DNA of 64,000 nucleotides from NCBI GenBank assembly GCA_036898135.1, contig CM072522.1, forward strand, positions 62,326,254 through 62,390,253, written 5' to 3'. How positions within the stretch are numbered: the first letter of the stretch is position 1; each line of letters starts with the position of its first letter. Made by a program: the position numbers and the translations under genes. Below the pieces are notes generated by a model, which was not told the origin of the DNA, ran no database searches, and saw nothing but the letters and a program-made list of their open reading frames with translations. Shown one piece after another: positions 44,405-54,954 of the stretch. Origin of the DNA: Oncomelania hupensis (taxonomy: Eukaryota; Mollusca; Gastropoda; Littorinimorpha; Pomatiopsidae).

Positions 44405-44700
44405 GGATCCACGCTAGCAAAGATGTAGTTAGCGTAACTATGTATCATACATAGAAAAGGTGGGATCGCACTGTGGACTTGGAGAAAAGATGTAGTTAGC
44501 GATACTATGTATCATAGATAGAAATGATGGGATCACACTGTGGACTTGGAGCAAAGATGCAGTTAGCGATACTATGTATCATAGATACAAATGGTGGGAT
44601 CACACTGTGGACTTGGAGCAAAGATGTAGTTAGCGATACTATGTATCATAGATACAAATGGTGGGATCGCACTGTGGACTTAGAGAAAAGAATTCGCCGC
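44405..44700. repeat. ~67-bp minisatellite, 4 units, within family F
   Basis: The unit contains AGATGTAGTTAGCGATACTA, TGTATCATAGATACAAATGG and TGGGATCACACTGTGGACTT. Family F sequence flanks it on both sides (44360-44405 and 44690-44830). Confidence 0.93.
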
Positions 44701-44828
44701 TCACACTGTTGTGAAACCGCGTAAGAACGAACTGATACTATTTTTTATTTAGATGTTAGAAACAAACAAAAAAACAGTCCTGCAAGTGGGAAGACATTGA
44801 TGTAACCCTAGTTTATGATATGCACAAC

Positions 44829-44831
<3 letters not shown>

Positions 44832-44903
<72 letters not shown>

Positions 44904-44935
44904 AATCATCATCATCATCCTCATCATAATGCAGG
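44832..44935. repeat. (CAT)n microsatellite
   Basis: CAT units with CATAAT and CCTCAT variants at the right end, leading into a SINE-B 3' end. Confidence 0.96.
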
Positions 44936-44989
44936 ATGCCATCAAGCTATTTTTCTTCAATCGAACTCAAAGCACGGCTATGTGAAGAG
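44932..44989 (-). mobile_element. SINE-B, 3' part (interrupted by RTE)
   Basis: GCAGGATGCCATCAAGCTAT and CAATCGAACTCAAAGCACGG match the SINE-B 3' end. The copy resumes at 45801. Confidence 0.72.
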
Positions 44990-45800
44990 CTGACCTGGCC
45001 TGGCGAGGATTGGGCACCGCCAGGTCTTTCTTGCCCAAGACACACCCTATGATGAAAAGAACAACTCACTCCATACCGGATCGGTCGTCGCCCGGGTCAC
45101 CAAGGGCCGCGCCTTCCGTTGACCACCAGGACGAAGGTGATAAATGTGTTACTGATGGACAACTTAGCAAGGTCCGCACGAGAGACAACAACGTCATAGG
45201 AACCTGGAATGTCAGGACTCTAACTGCGGAGGGAATATTAGAACTGGCCCACGAGCTAGACCATTATCGATGGAACATTTTAGGTATCAGCGAACTGGAA
45301 AGGCCTAGGTGAAACAACGACCGACAAAGGCCACAATCTTTATTTTAGAGAGAAAGATGACAGGCACGAACACGGCCTGGGATTCTTGGTCCACAAAGAC
45401 AATCTATCCACTGTCATGGGTTGCCACCCAGTCTCCAGTAGACTCATTACAATCCGTCTGAGAGCAGCCCCTTTCAACATCATCACCATCCAGGCCTATG
45501 CCCCAACATCAGACTATGACGACAGCGAAGTCGAGGATTTCTACGAACATCTGTAGGCTGTCCTTGACCAAATGCCGAAGAAGGACATAATCATAGTGTA
45601 AGGCGATTGGAATGTCAAGGTTGGCCAAGATGCGTACAATGGACTGGCATGACACTGAGCGAAGCTATGAGGGTTGCTGGGGATAGAGAAAGATGGAGTC
45701 CGCTGGTATAAACGATCATCTGTGGTGCCCCAAAGACTTTCGAGTTACGGGATAGGATAGGATAGGATAGGATAGGATAGGATAGGATAGGATAGATAGG
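44990..45800 (+). mobile_element. Internally deleted RTE copy with 10-bp target-site duplication
   Basis: It starts in the RTE leader (GGATTGGGCACCGCCAGGTC) and continues through the N-terminal coding region and endonuclease half. At about 45632 it jumps to the last ~110 bp of the ORF and the TAGGA tail. ATGTGAAGAG flanks it at 44980-44989 and 45801-45810. Stops and small deletions (near 45228, 45295 and 45555) break the frame. The recipient is a SINE-B copy. Confidence 0.92.
45024..45632 (+). pseudogene. Broken RTE endonuclease domain
   Basis: Encodes the leader peptide SFLPKTH, GTWNVRTLTAEG and GISEL in one frame to 45312. Later frames show HGLGFLVHKD, YAPTSDYDDSEVEDFYE and GDWNVKVGQDA-like pieces. 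Reverse transcriptase is absent. It is non-functional. Confidence 0.85.
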
Positions 45801-45810
45801 ATGTGAAGAG

Positions 45811-45970
45811 ATCGATAATATACAGAAGTCGGAATATAAAACAGTTTTTATATTTCAAAATTTTAGATTGAGTGCATCCCAAATGAATATTAGTATTGAA
45901 GGGAAGGAAGAAACCGGAGTATCCGGGGAACCCTCTTGAAAAGTCTTCTATCCAAGTCACAAAAATTCAT
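45811..45970 (-). mobile_element. SINE-B, 5' part (interrupted by RTE)
   Basis: GATTGAGTGCATCCCAAATG, GAAGGGAAGGAAGAAACCGG and AGTATCCGGGG follow the SINE-B order. It stops before the tRNA head. Confidence 0.75.
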
Positions 45971-46029
45971 TTCACGGGGGGAGGGGAGGGCGGGGGTAGG
46001 TGGAGGGGGGGGGGGTGTTGAAACCATAG

Positions 46030-46160
46030 AGAACCAACCAGCTCATGTCAACTGGACTACCATCTATCATAGGCCTATATCGTTTCGATCTAAGGGAAGA
46101 TTATATTTTCGTTCTTATCCGGTTTGACAATTAACCATTTTAGCGGCGGATCTGTGTAAC
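46030..46160. repeat. Dispersed repeat family F fragment
   Basis: ATAGGCCTATATCGTTTCGATCTAAGGGAAGATTATA and TTTTAGCGGCGGATCTGTG match the copies at 39.6 and 63.3 kb. Confidence 0.5.
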
Positions 46161-46164
46161 TCGT

Positions 46165-46660
46165 GTCGTATCGACGCAACCCGTTCACTCAATAACAAAT
46201 GGAAGAGGCGTTATGAAAATTTCTCCCACTTTACTGAGCAAAGGAAGCAAAACAGCATCAACAACGGCTTTCCAAAAATTATCGAACGCACAGACAGCGC
46301 TTTATTTATACATGTGTAGCCTGTTGTACAAAGTAGAAAGTTTTGGAACAGCCCTAATGACGTAACCCCAAATATCGTCACAGGAAACACGCGTTTTGTT
46401 ACGATATACTATAGAATGTTCGAAGATTGGTCTGCGTGCTGCAAAACAAGTTCTCGCGAACTTTCAGTCGGCGGTACGCAAATAAACCAAATTTAGAAAG
46501 ATCTCAGTATTTGCTACAACAATATCGATCTAAATACACAAACCAACAGTCTGCGATGCTTTTATATACCACAGAATCAACTCAAAGGTAAAGACACGCT
46601 ATTATTGCATGGGTAGCCAAACAAAATGTTCGTGATTAATCGTGAGCAGTGTCGTCTAAT
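46165..46660 (-). repeat. Diverged LTR-like repeat (copy 3)
   Basis: CGACGCAACCCGTTCACTCA, CAGCATCAACAACGG, ATGACGTAACCCCAAATATCG and the CAAAGGTAAAGACACGCTAT-ATTGCATG end follow the order of the 47.5- and 51.9-kb copies, with strong divergence. Confidence 0.5.
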
Positions 46661-46703
46661 TTCTATCATCGACAAAATGAGGAAAAATGCGAATGTAGGC
46701 ATG

Positions 46704-46912
46704 TATGAATGAACACTGAGGTTTAACGTCTGCACCCGCCATTAGCGTCATGGCAGACGGGGATATCCATCCCAGAAAACAATAGGCAGGGACCTAAATC
46801 AACCAGAACCATCAGAGCAATCATACTGGTATAATGAACAGTGAAAACTGGCTACTTTTATTTGCCTATCACGGGATTTGAACTTGGGACATCGGTGTGC
46901 CAGGCGAAGGTT
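46704..46912 (-). mobile_element. SINE-D copy
   Basis: On the minus strand it has a tRNA-like end with CTTCGCCTGGCACACCGATG and AAGTTCAAATCCCGTGA (box B-like). It continues with GATTGCTCTGATGGTTCTGG, TAGGTCCCTGCCTATTG and GACGTTAAACCTCAGTGTTCAT. Three other copies lie within 3 kb. Confidence 0.72.
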
Positions 46913-46914
46913 CT

Positions 46915-47505
46915 ACTATTGATTTTAGTTGGTGCTATTTCTTAACTAGTGCTTCAACTAAAAAAAAGGTAATAACAAACACACACGCACGCGCGCGCGC
47001 CTGCACACAAACATACACACATTTCGATGCTATATTACAACCAAAAGCATTAATAACGATTTACAACGTTGTGCAGCATAGCACAGTTCGTCAATGACGA
47101 CACCCTGACCCTCAATCTTATCTTCCATCCCGTTCTAGGGGCGACCATCGCACAGGGGGATAGGTATTGAGCTAGACCTTTTCTACACACACACGCACAC
47201 AACCTGCGCACGATATCTAATTCACACACGCGAAAGGTGTAAGGAGTAAATCAAGCATTTGTAATTTAAATGCATTCGTCTTTTTAAATAGAGGAGTCAG
47301 CCACCTTTCACCGATTCAAGGTGTTTCTGCACTCTGCCTGCTCTGGTAACCCTGCAGTGAATTTGCGCGGCGTAGAGAGAAGGAAGAATGTGACTGAAGA
47401 GGGGAGAACGGGGCGGGGGACGGGAGGGGGGGAAGGTTGAAGTGGTGGTGGACAAGATAGAAACAGACAGACAGAAAGGATAACAACATAAACGTGTTGC
47501 ACGGT
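46915..47505. other. Unassigned; small CA/CG and pyrimidine-rich tracts
   Basis: CACACGCACGCGCGCGCG at about 46981-47000, otherwise nothing recognisable. Confidence 0.35.
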
Positions 47506-47506
47506 T

Positions 47507-48087
47507 TGTTATTTTTATCAATGGTTGATCCAGCCCCGATGCTTCAATCTTGATAAGTCTAACTCAGATTCGTTTATCCACGCAACCTGCTCACTCAGAA
47601 ACAAGGCAGGAATCGTCGTATGAAGTTTTCCAACTTTATTCAACATACATCAACAACTGCATACAAGATCACTTTCCGAAAGTCAATTCAAAGATCATCA
47701 TCCAAAATCTCCATAAATCAATCACATTTTCACTACTCAAACACACAGTGCATCACTTATATAGCCTCTCTGTAATCCAGAAAAAGTTCGAACATTCCAG
47801 CATGACGCAATATAACCCAATCAAAATAAAACTCATCACCGGAACTGTGCACTGTCTTACGTCATATAATCTTATTTAGATTAGAAGAATCTCTTAGCTT
47901 TTACTAGATTTATCTAGATGCTTCGATCGATAGTAAACAAGTAATTCTAGAAAATTCTCCAATAATATCGACCAACGAAAATTATTGACATTATACAAAA
48001 CATCAAATGAAAGGTAAATACACTCTGTTATTGCATGCTTCGCAAAACAAAGCGATCGGATCTATCGTGCGCGTCTCAAACGTAACA
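47507..48087 (-). mobile_element. LTR-like repeat (copy 1)
   Basis: On the minus strand it starts TGTTACGTTTGAGACGCGC and ends ATAAAAATAACA. A TATATAAG box lies at 47757-47764 and AATAAA at 47635-47640, the U3-TATA-R-polyA order of an LTR. About 85-90% similar by eye to 51887-52456. No internal retroviral genes and no primer-binding site are visible, so a solo LTR is most likely. Confidence 0.62.
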
Positions 48088-48089
48088 CA

Positions 48090-48433
48090 AACAAATGAAT
48101 AGATGATGTGTAGAAGATAAATGATGGAGAAGAAGGATCAGGGGAGGTAAAGTAGAAGATGAAAAAGAAGCAAAAGAGGAAGAAGAAGACAAAAAAGACG
48201 AAGAAGAAGAGGAGGAAGTAGAAGAAATATATTTAACCTGTGAACACACAGAGCGGAGGCCATGACACGTTCGTGATAACTCATATCTGTTAGGCAAATT
48301 TGAATAACGGAACAGAACCGCCCGAACTCCGCCTGTCAAAACGATTGACTGAAGGCGAACGAAGAGGACGGGAGATGCAAGACGTGAAGGAGGGGGGAGA
48401 GGATGAGGAAGAGAAGAAGAAGAAGAAGAGTAA

Positions 48434-48465
<32 letters not shown>
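48090..48465. repeat. Purine-rich (GAA)n DNA
   Basis: GAAGAA-type tracts at 48125-48225 and 48405-48470 with a short unassigned stretch between. Confidence 0.8.
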
Positions 48466-48466
<1 letters not shown>

Positions 48467-48467
<1 letters not shown>

Positions 48468-48595
48468 AAACATTGAAGTTTGACGTCTACACTCACCATT
48501 GTCAACACGGCTGACAGAGCTAACCATCACAGGAAAGAAGAGAGAGGACCAAATCAACTCTAAACCACCAGAGCAATCATACTGCTAATGTAGAC
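48467..48595 (-). mobile_element. SINE-D fragment
   Basis: GAAGTTTGACGTCTACACTC, GGACCAAATCAACTCTAAACC and CAGAGCAATCATACTG match the SINE-D body. A GAA repeat follows at 48605-48635. Confidence 0.7.
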
Positions 48596-48603
48596 AGGGT
48601 TAG

Positions 48604-48636
<33 letters not shown>

Positions 48637-48665
48637 TAGTTAAAGAAGAAGGAGAGAGAGAGAGA

Positions 48666-48756
48666 GAACATTGAAGTTTAACGTCTACACCCACCATTGG
48701 CAATATGGCCGACGGGGATTACCATCCCAGGGAACAAGGGGTAGGGACCTAGATCA
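48666..48756 (-). mobile_element. SINE-D fragment
   Basis: GAAGTTTAACGTCTACACCC, GGCCGACGGGGATTACCATCCCAGG and GTAGGGACCTAGATCAA match SINE-D. It is bounded on both sides by GAA/GA repeats. Confidence 0.72.
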
Positions 48757-48789
48757 AGAAGAAGAAGAAGAAGAAGAAACAGACAGAGT

Positions 48790-49335
48790 GGTAAAGTTGG
48801 GTGGGGGGGGGGTGATCTTTAGGTAGGAGGGCGCGCGAGACAGCGGAGGGATACAGCAGCGGAAGCGAGCACTTGACATACAACTGTATTACTCATTATC
48901 TTTATAATTAATCCTCGCTTTCACTGGGAACCTCAAAAGTTGAAGGTTTTCCCTTTTTTAATAGACTGTCTTGGGAAATGGGAGGTAACTTGTCTGTCTG
49001 TTTAGTTTTTTGTTACATAGAGTTATCCGGGCGAACATCTCGTATCAGAAAACTATGAAAGCTACCCCGAGCTGCAAGCTTTTCTTTGGGAAAGGGTGGT
49101 GATGGTGGCCTAGCAGTGCAAGGCCGAACTAGCGCAGCTAGCTAGGATTGCAACTGAAATCAACGTTTTGGTTGATCCGGAAGATTTGATGGAGGACAGC
49201 AGAAATTGCAAGCGATAAACTGTGTTCGTTTGCAAAGGATTTCCGCATCTACGTTAGACAACTCTAGCACAACACGCGGGCAAGCCGGCCACACTTGTTT
49301 CTCTTGGTATTCCAAGCATATTCTGTTGCCTACTC
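48790..49335. other. Unassigned sequence
   Basis: No frame, motif or shared repeat recognised. Confidence 0.35.
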
Positions 49336-49340
49336 ATTCT

Positions 49341-49512
49341 CCAACTCTGTAGCTCAGCGATAGAGCATTCACCTGGCATACCGATGATCCATGGCCCAGG
49401 TGGTGCGGCCAGATAACAGTGGTTATTTTGTCACTGTCCAGCTACTGCCTGATTGCTCTGGTGGTTCAGTGGTGATCTGGGTCCCTACCGGGGATCGTAT
49501 CGCCAAAGGTGG
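49341..49512 (+). mobile_element. SINE-D copy with tRNA-like head
   Basis: Box A-like TGTAGCTCAGCGATAGAGC at 49348 leads into TTCACCTGGCATACCGATG, CTGCCTGATTGCTCTGGTGG and GGTCCCTACCGGGG, the sense strand of the family. The box B region is degraded. Confidence 0.7.
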
Positions 49513-49549
49513 GTATGGGCGTGACTGTCTATGTCCGTCTATCTCTGTC

Positions 49550-49663
49550 TGTCTATATCTCTGTGTCTGTCTCCCTGCCTCTCGTTCTCTATGTCTGTTT
49601 CTATTTGTCTGTCTCTGTTCCTGTCTCTCTTTCTCTTTCTCTCTCTTTCTCTGTCTCTCTCTT

Positions 49664-49729
<66 letters not shown>

Positions 49730-49730
49730 T
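49550..49730. repeat. (CT)n-rich microsatellite
   Basis: Imperfect TCTG/TCTC then pure CT at about 49673-49727. Confidence 0.95.
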
Positions 49731-49734
49731 GGCG

Positions 49735-50350
49735 CCATCCTGTTAAAAATTCCTTCTTCTTTGTCCTGGCTATACCTACCTACACAGGTACGCTTGAAAT
49801 TACAGGTAACCCTCCCACATTGTTTTATTTTCACAGGTTCACTCATCGCTCTGTCCGTCCTCCTAACATTGCCCCCTCACGTCTCCCTCCTTATCCCTCT
49901 ACCTCCCCACCTTCTCCACCACTACGTTTCCCCCTCCCCACTCCCCTCACCGCGGAATCTTTGTTTTTCCCTTTCGGAGCTAAGCCTAAAGTACCTACTT
50001 GCCCGTTCAGGTAAGCTTGTAATGACAGGTAGTGAGTCCGCCCACATTTTACTTTGAAGTCTCACTTACCATAAGATACCCGCCTCCGTCATCTCCGTCC
50101 GTACCCCCCCTCCCCTTCCCTCCACTCTTACTTCAATTATCTCCCTTTTGTTCTTCCGAAACTCGACGCCCGCCTCTTCCTTTTATGTACTGCTTCTCCT
50201 TCTACTGCTCCTCATTCATTCTCCTCCTTCTTCGTCCTTCTACTGCTCGCTCTTCATCCTGCGGCTCCTCTCATTTAATTTAATTTTTAACAACTTTATT
50301 ATCACCAAGTTGAAATTCGGCCACTTTCATTTTCGAAAGTACAGCAGCCC
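49735..50350. other. Pyrimidine-rich unassigned DNA
   Basis: C- and T-rich with a repeated ACAGGTACGCTTGAAATTACAGGTA-like word (49783, 50003). No protein is supported. Confidence 0.4.
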
Positions 50351-50359
50351 CAAGTAAAG

Positions 50360-50621
50360 GTCTTTACCCAAGGTACATGCTTGGTGTGTTCTTGTTACCG
50401 GCACTCACCCGTCTAGGACATGAGCGTCAGGATCTTTAAAGTCCGTTATGATGGAATGTATGCGACACAGACTAGACCTCGGTTTATACTTTCATCCGAA
50501 GGAGTAGGAAACGGGAGTAAAGTGTCTTTCCCAAGGACACAACACAATGCCCCGGCCTGGGCTCGAACCCGGGACCTTCAGATCCGCAAGCCAACGCTCT
50601 AACCACTCGGCCACCGCGCCT
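50360..50621 (-). mobile_element. SINE-A, head half
   Basis: On the minus strand from 50621, a tRNA-like head with GGGTTCGAGCCC (near 50560) and the first part of the body to the CCGGTAACAAGAACACACC segment. The 3' module is missing and is replaced by the pyrimidine-rich array. Confidence 0.88.
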
Positions 50622-50624
50622 CTA

Positions 50625-51755
50625 TCTACTGCTCCTCATTAATTCTATTTCTACTGCTCCCTTTTCGTCCTTCTACTGCTCCTTTATCTACTGCATCTTC
50701 TACTGCTCCTAATTTATTGTCCTTCTACTGCTGATTCTCTATCTACTGTTCTTCCTTTTCCAATGCTCATAATCTATTCTCTTTCTGCGGCTGATTCTCT
50801 TCTACTTCTCTTTCTTCTGTTCATCCTTCTTCCTCTTTCTACCGCTGATTTTTCTGCTGCTCCTCTATTTCCTCTTCTACTGCCCATCCTTTATCTTTCT
50901 TCTAATGCTCCTTCTCCTTGTTTTTATCCTAGTTCTTTCTACTGCCAATTGATCTACTGCTCTTCTTTCTATTGCTCCTTCACGTCTACTGCTCATAATT
51001 CATTCTCCTTCTGCTGCTTAATATTTTTTTTATACTCAATCACTTCTACAGCTTGTTCTTCCTCCTCCTTCTTCTGCTCCTTTATAGTTTGAACTGATCA
51101 TCCTCCTCTTTCTACTGTTGCCGCTCCTCTTTCTTTCATCCTCCTTCTACTCCTCATCCTTCTGCTGCCCCTCATTCTTCTTCCTTCTGCTCATTATTCA
51201 TCCATTACCTCCTACTGCAAATTTGTCTACTGCGCCTCTGTATAATGCCCCTCATTCTTCTGCTCCTCATTCTACTGCTCCTCGTTCTGCTGCCTCTCAT
51301 TCTACTGCCTCTCATTCTACTGCTCCTCATTCTACTGCTTCTCATTCTACTGCTTCTCGTTCTACTTCCTCTCATTTTACTGCTCCTCATTCATTCTCCT
51401 TCTATTGCTCATTAGCTGTCTACCGTTCATTCTTGTGCTGCTCGTTCTTTTTGTTTTGTTACTGCTCATTCATTCTCCTTCTGCTGCTCAGTATCTTTCT
51501 ACCGCTCATCCTTTTGCGGCTAATTCGTCATACTTCTTCTACAGTTCATATTTTTCCCATCTCTTTGTACTGTTCCTTTGTATTTCTACTGCTGCTTTAT
51601 CGTTTGTATACTGCTGCTTTATCTGTATCGTTCTACTGCTGCTCATTCTTTTTTCGTTCTACTGCTTCTCATTCTTCTCCTCCTTCGACTTCTCCTCTGT
51701 GTACTGCTCCCCTGTTCCCCACCCGTTGTCTTATTTCTTTGTTGCCTTTCTGACC
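50625..51755. repeat. Degenerate pyrimidine minisatellite, ~15-18-bp unit
   Basis: More than 1.1 kb built of TCTACTGCTCCTCATTCTTC-like units. The tidiest part is 51240-51400. It creates serine/leucine-rich frames of up to 211 codons that are not genes. Confidence 0.93.
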
Positions 51756-51886
51756 TGGCCTGATAGAAGAATCCCGGTTAATTAAAGGTGTGAATGTCTG
51801 ACGCTGTGCCGCCACAACCTACATCACAACGACCAACACCTCTCTTTTTTCCACACTTGCAAAACTGAACCTGTCTGTTACACTGT

Positions 51887-52456
51887 GGTTGTTTTTATCA
51901 ATGGTTGATTCAGCCCCAAGGCTTGAATCTTGATAAGTGTAACTCAGATTCGTTTTTCCACGCAACCTGTTCACTCAGCAACAAGGCAGGAGTCGTCGTA
52001 TGGAGTTTTTCAACTGTATTCAGCATACATCAACAACTGCACACAAGATCGCTCAATCGCTTTTTTCATTCTCACTTTTTCACCCCTTTCCAAACACAGT
52101 GCATCACCTATATAGTTTTTCTATAATGCAGAGAATAGTCGAACATTCCAGCGTGACGCAATTACAGCCAACCAGAATAAAATTCGTCACCGGAACTATG
52201 CACTGTCTTACGTCATATAACTTTATTTAGGTTAGAAGAATCTCTTAGCTACCACTAGATTTATGTACATGCTTCCATCGATAGTAAACAAGTAATTCCA
52301 AAGAATTCTCCAATGATATCGACCAACTAAAATTATCAACATTATACCAAGCTTCTTCTAACAACAACGCAAAATCAAATCAAAGGTAAATGCACTGTTA
52401 TGGCATGCTTTGCAAAACAAAACGATCGGATCTATCGCGCGCGTCTCAAACGTAAC
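51887..52456 (-). mobile_element. LTR-like repeat (copy 2) with 5-bp direct repeat
   Basis: Homologous to 47507-48087 over its whole length. ACTGT occurs at 51882-51886 and 52457-52461, suggesting a 4-5-bp target duplication as made by LTR integrases. A TATATAGG-like box lies at about 52107-52114. No coding interior. Confidence 0.65.
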
Positions 52457-52459
52457 ACT

Positions 52460-53080
52460 GTCCACGGAATTTCATACGCTGGAAGGGTGGCTCCCATACG
52501 ATCTCTGTATTCTTTGACTACAGAAGTTCCCTACCTTGTTGGGTTGTGTCTTTTCTTTCAGGCAGATCTGTAATCTTTCCGCTACTCAGCTGCCAGAATG
52601 ACCAGTTCTATCAAACCGAGTAGGTTTGGAGGTGGATATCGAGTTCACACCTTTGAAATAGCCAAGTTATCATTGCTCAAAGAAAGAACAATGTGAATGT
52701 TAGGGCAAACCCATGTTCGTTAGAAATAAACAAAGGCTTCGAATTTGGGGCATTTCAAAGTACTACTTCAAAAAGAAAAACAAAAAAAACAAAAAAAACA
52801 AACAATTAAAACCCATTTAATCTGCATTATGTAGGCCTGCGTAATGTCCGCTGAGCGGAAGTCGGCTGTGCTACGCTGAAGAAGACTTGCTTACACCATC
52901 CATATCATCGAACCCCCCACTCCCCAGCCCCCTACACCCCTCCGTCCCTTTTTAAAAAAAATTTTAATTCATCTTTCGACACCTCTTCTTCGATCTTCTT
53001 CTTCTTCTTTCTATCATTCATCTCTGGCAGGTAAACCAAGCAATTACAGGTGAGAGACTTTGCACCTTCACGCAATCACG
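52460..53080. other. Unassigned sequence
   Basis: An AAAAACAAA-rich tract lies at 52770-52805. No gene or shared repeat recognised. Confidence 0.35.
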
Positions 53081-53081
53081 C

Positions 53082-53136
53082 CTTCTTCTTCTTCTTCTTC
53101 TTCTTCTTCTTCTTCTCCTTCGCCTTCTTCTTCTTT
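53082..53136. repeat. (TTC)n microsatellite
   Basis: CTT/TTC units; also short runs at 52990-53010. Confidence 0.95.
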
Positions 53137-53588
53137 GTGTTAAGTAGGGTGCCAAAGTGCGTGTTTGAAGTAAACCATATGTTAACGAAAGCGGACAAGA
53201 CGGGGTGTGTGTACTTAAAGACCTCTGGGCGTGTGCCTATATTTGTGTATCTGTGTACGGGTGTGTGTGCGTGTGTGTAAGTGGTGTGTATGTATATGTG
53301 GCTGATTGGCTTTTTAGGGCTAATGCACAAGAAGTGTGTGTCTAGGCTGCAGCTCATTGGGACTTTCACGGCGGCAGGGCAAAATGTCGGGTTCGATCCT
53401 ATTAACACCAGTGTCATGATCCGCCTTATAAGGTAATGGGAGAAGAGAAGATTGTGTGTGTGTGGGGGGGGGGGGGGGGGGGAGTGTAAGCGTATTTGAC
53501 GAACTGGACAACGTTGTTAACGTTAACGGTTTTTGGTTGTAATAAAGTTATTAAAATGTGTATTCCTGTATATATGTGTACACGAATG

Positions 53589-53848
53589 CAAACGGAAACT
53601 CCAATGGTATGGCCACGTCACCATAGCCTCAGGTCTTGCAAAGACCTTCCGACAAGACACGGTGCAAGGAGGCAGACGAAGAGGGAGACAGGAAAAAGAG
53701 GTGGGAGGACAACATTCGAGAATGGACTGGCTTGACACTGTGCGAAGGCATGAGGGTTGCTGAGGACGGAGAAAGATGGCGTTCGCTGGGTAAACGATCA
53801 TCTGTGGTGCCCCAAAGACTCTCGAGTTACGGGATAGGACAGGATGTA
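53589..53848 (+). mobile_element. RTE 3' fragment
   Basis: Starts in KRKLQWYGHV-type coding and continues through GRRRGRQEKE to TACGGGATAGGACAGG. A short tail and one frameshift are present. No target duplication was found. Confidence 0.85.
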
Positions 53849-53869
53849 TGCAGTTGTATGTTTGTGTGT

Positions 53870-54035
53870 CTGTACGCGCGTGTAGGGGCGTATAGTCCTG
53901 GGCGAACGGTCCGGGGCAAGTTGTCCTGGGGCCCATTGTCCTAGGAGGGCGAATGGTTTAGGGGACGTACTGTCGGGGTGCAGACAGTCCGGGGAGCAAA
54001 TTGTCCAGGGGCGAAAAGGCCGGATCCCGAAGTAA
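53870..54035. repeat. Degenerate ~20-bp G-rich tandem repeat
   Basis: Words of the type GGGGCGAATTGTCC and GTCCGGGGAGCAA recur 7-8 times. Confidence 0.75.
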
Positions 54036-54570
54036 AACCACATGTAGAACTGTAAAACGAAGCAAAACAAGGTGTGTGGAATTAAAAAACCTCTTACTGC
54101 GTGTCGGATCACGTTAGCAGTGAACTCGTCGCAGACGCTTGCAAATTAGTAACCCATGTTGTACCGCATTTGTTCGAACGTTCGTCTGGTGGGGGAAATT
54201 AGCACACGGTAATCCCCGAACACGTGTTAGTAGGGCCATACCACAGGGGAAAAGCCTCGAATATGGCGGTGATATTAGGAGCACGTACGTCGTTCGCGCA
54301 TCGTTTTGCGCATTGATAATTACATTATAACAATTATTATTTTAACGGCAACTTTCGATATTTAGCGTTTTACTAGAGGTGTTTACTGTTATGGTTAACT
54401 GTAACCCTAGGCCTAGGCTCCACCTATTTTCACCAGCAGATTTCGGCATTTTTCATCCTCATAAAGACTGTTATGTCAAACTGGTTCAAAGAGGAAGAAT
54501 ACCAATATCAGTGTCACATGTCACAGTGAGTGTAGCCCCCACCGAACAAAAGTGTGCAGTTTTGATATAC

Positions 54571-54954
54571 AGGGTGTTCCAAAAGTCTTGGGCACATTTT
54601 GACACTGAATATTTCCGAAACTATTAAGGATATAAAAACGCATCTGGTAAATTCAGAAAGCTGGTAATCTCAATTTTTACATGGAATGTTCAAAGATGTT
54701 CAATGTGAGCACCATTGGTCACACGACACACATCAAGCCGATAGTCAAATTCTTGCCAAACGCGTCCCAGCATTTTCTGGTTGAGTGAACGCCATTAATG
54801 GGTCTGAAAAGAAATAAAAAAAATCAACAGCTTTACAAAAAACTTAATGTAATTAGCTTTAAAATGGCACAACTTTTATCTTACTACCATTCATAGTAAT
54901 TGAGATATGGGGACTTCAAATGTGCCCAAGACTTTTGGAACACCCTATAAATCC
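54571..54954 (-). mobile_element. Mariner/IS630-like deletion derivative
   Basis: Inverted ends: AGGGTGTTCCAAAAGTCTTG and the following GGCACATTT at the left match the complement at 54922-54950 over about 29 bp. TA dinucleotides sit outside both ends, as expected for Tc1/mariner TA-target insertions. The interior (about 320 bp) keeps only the transposase C-terminus. Confidence 0.88.
54690..54779 (-). pseudogene. Mariner-type transposase C-terminal remnant
   Basis: The minus frame ends VWQEFDYRLDVCRVTNGAHI then EHL and stop, the typical last residues of a mariner/IS630-group transposase. The DDE catalytic core and DNA-binding domain are deleted. Confidence 0.82.

Noticed and set aside
51118..51753. 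Ser/His/Leu-rich 211-codon frame
   Set aside because: Degenerate pyrimidine minisatellite; alternative frames are equally open.
53636..53944. 102-codon plus frame
   Set aside because: It is the RTE C-terminal remnant running into unrelated DNA.
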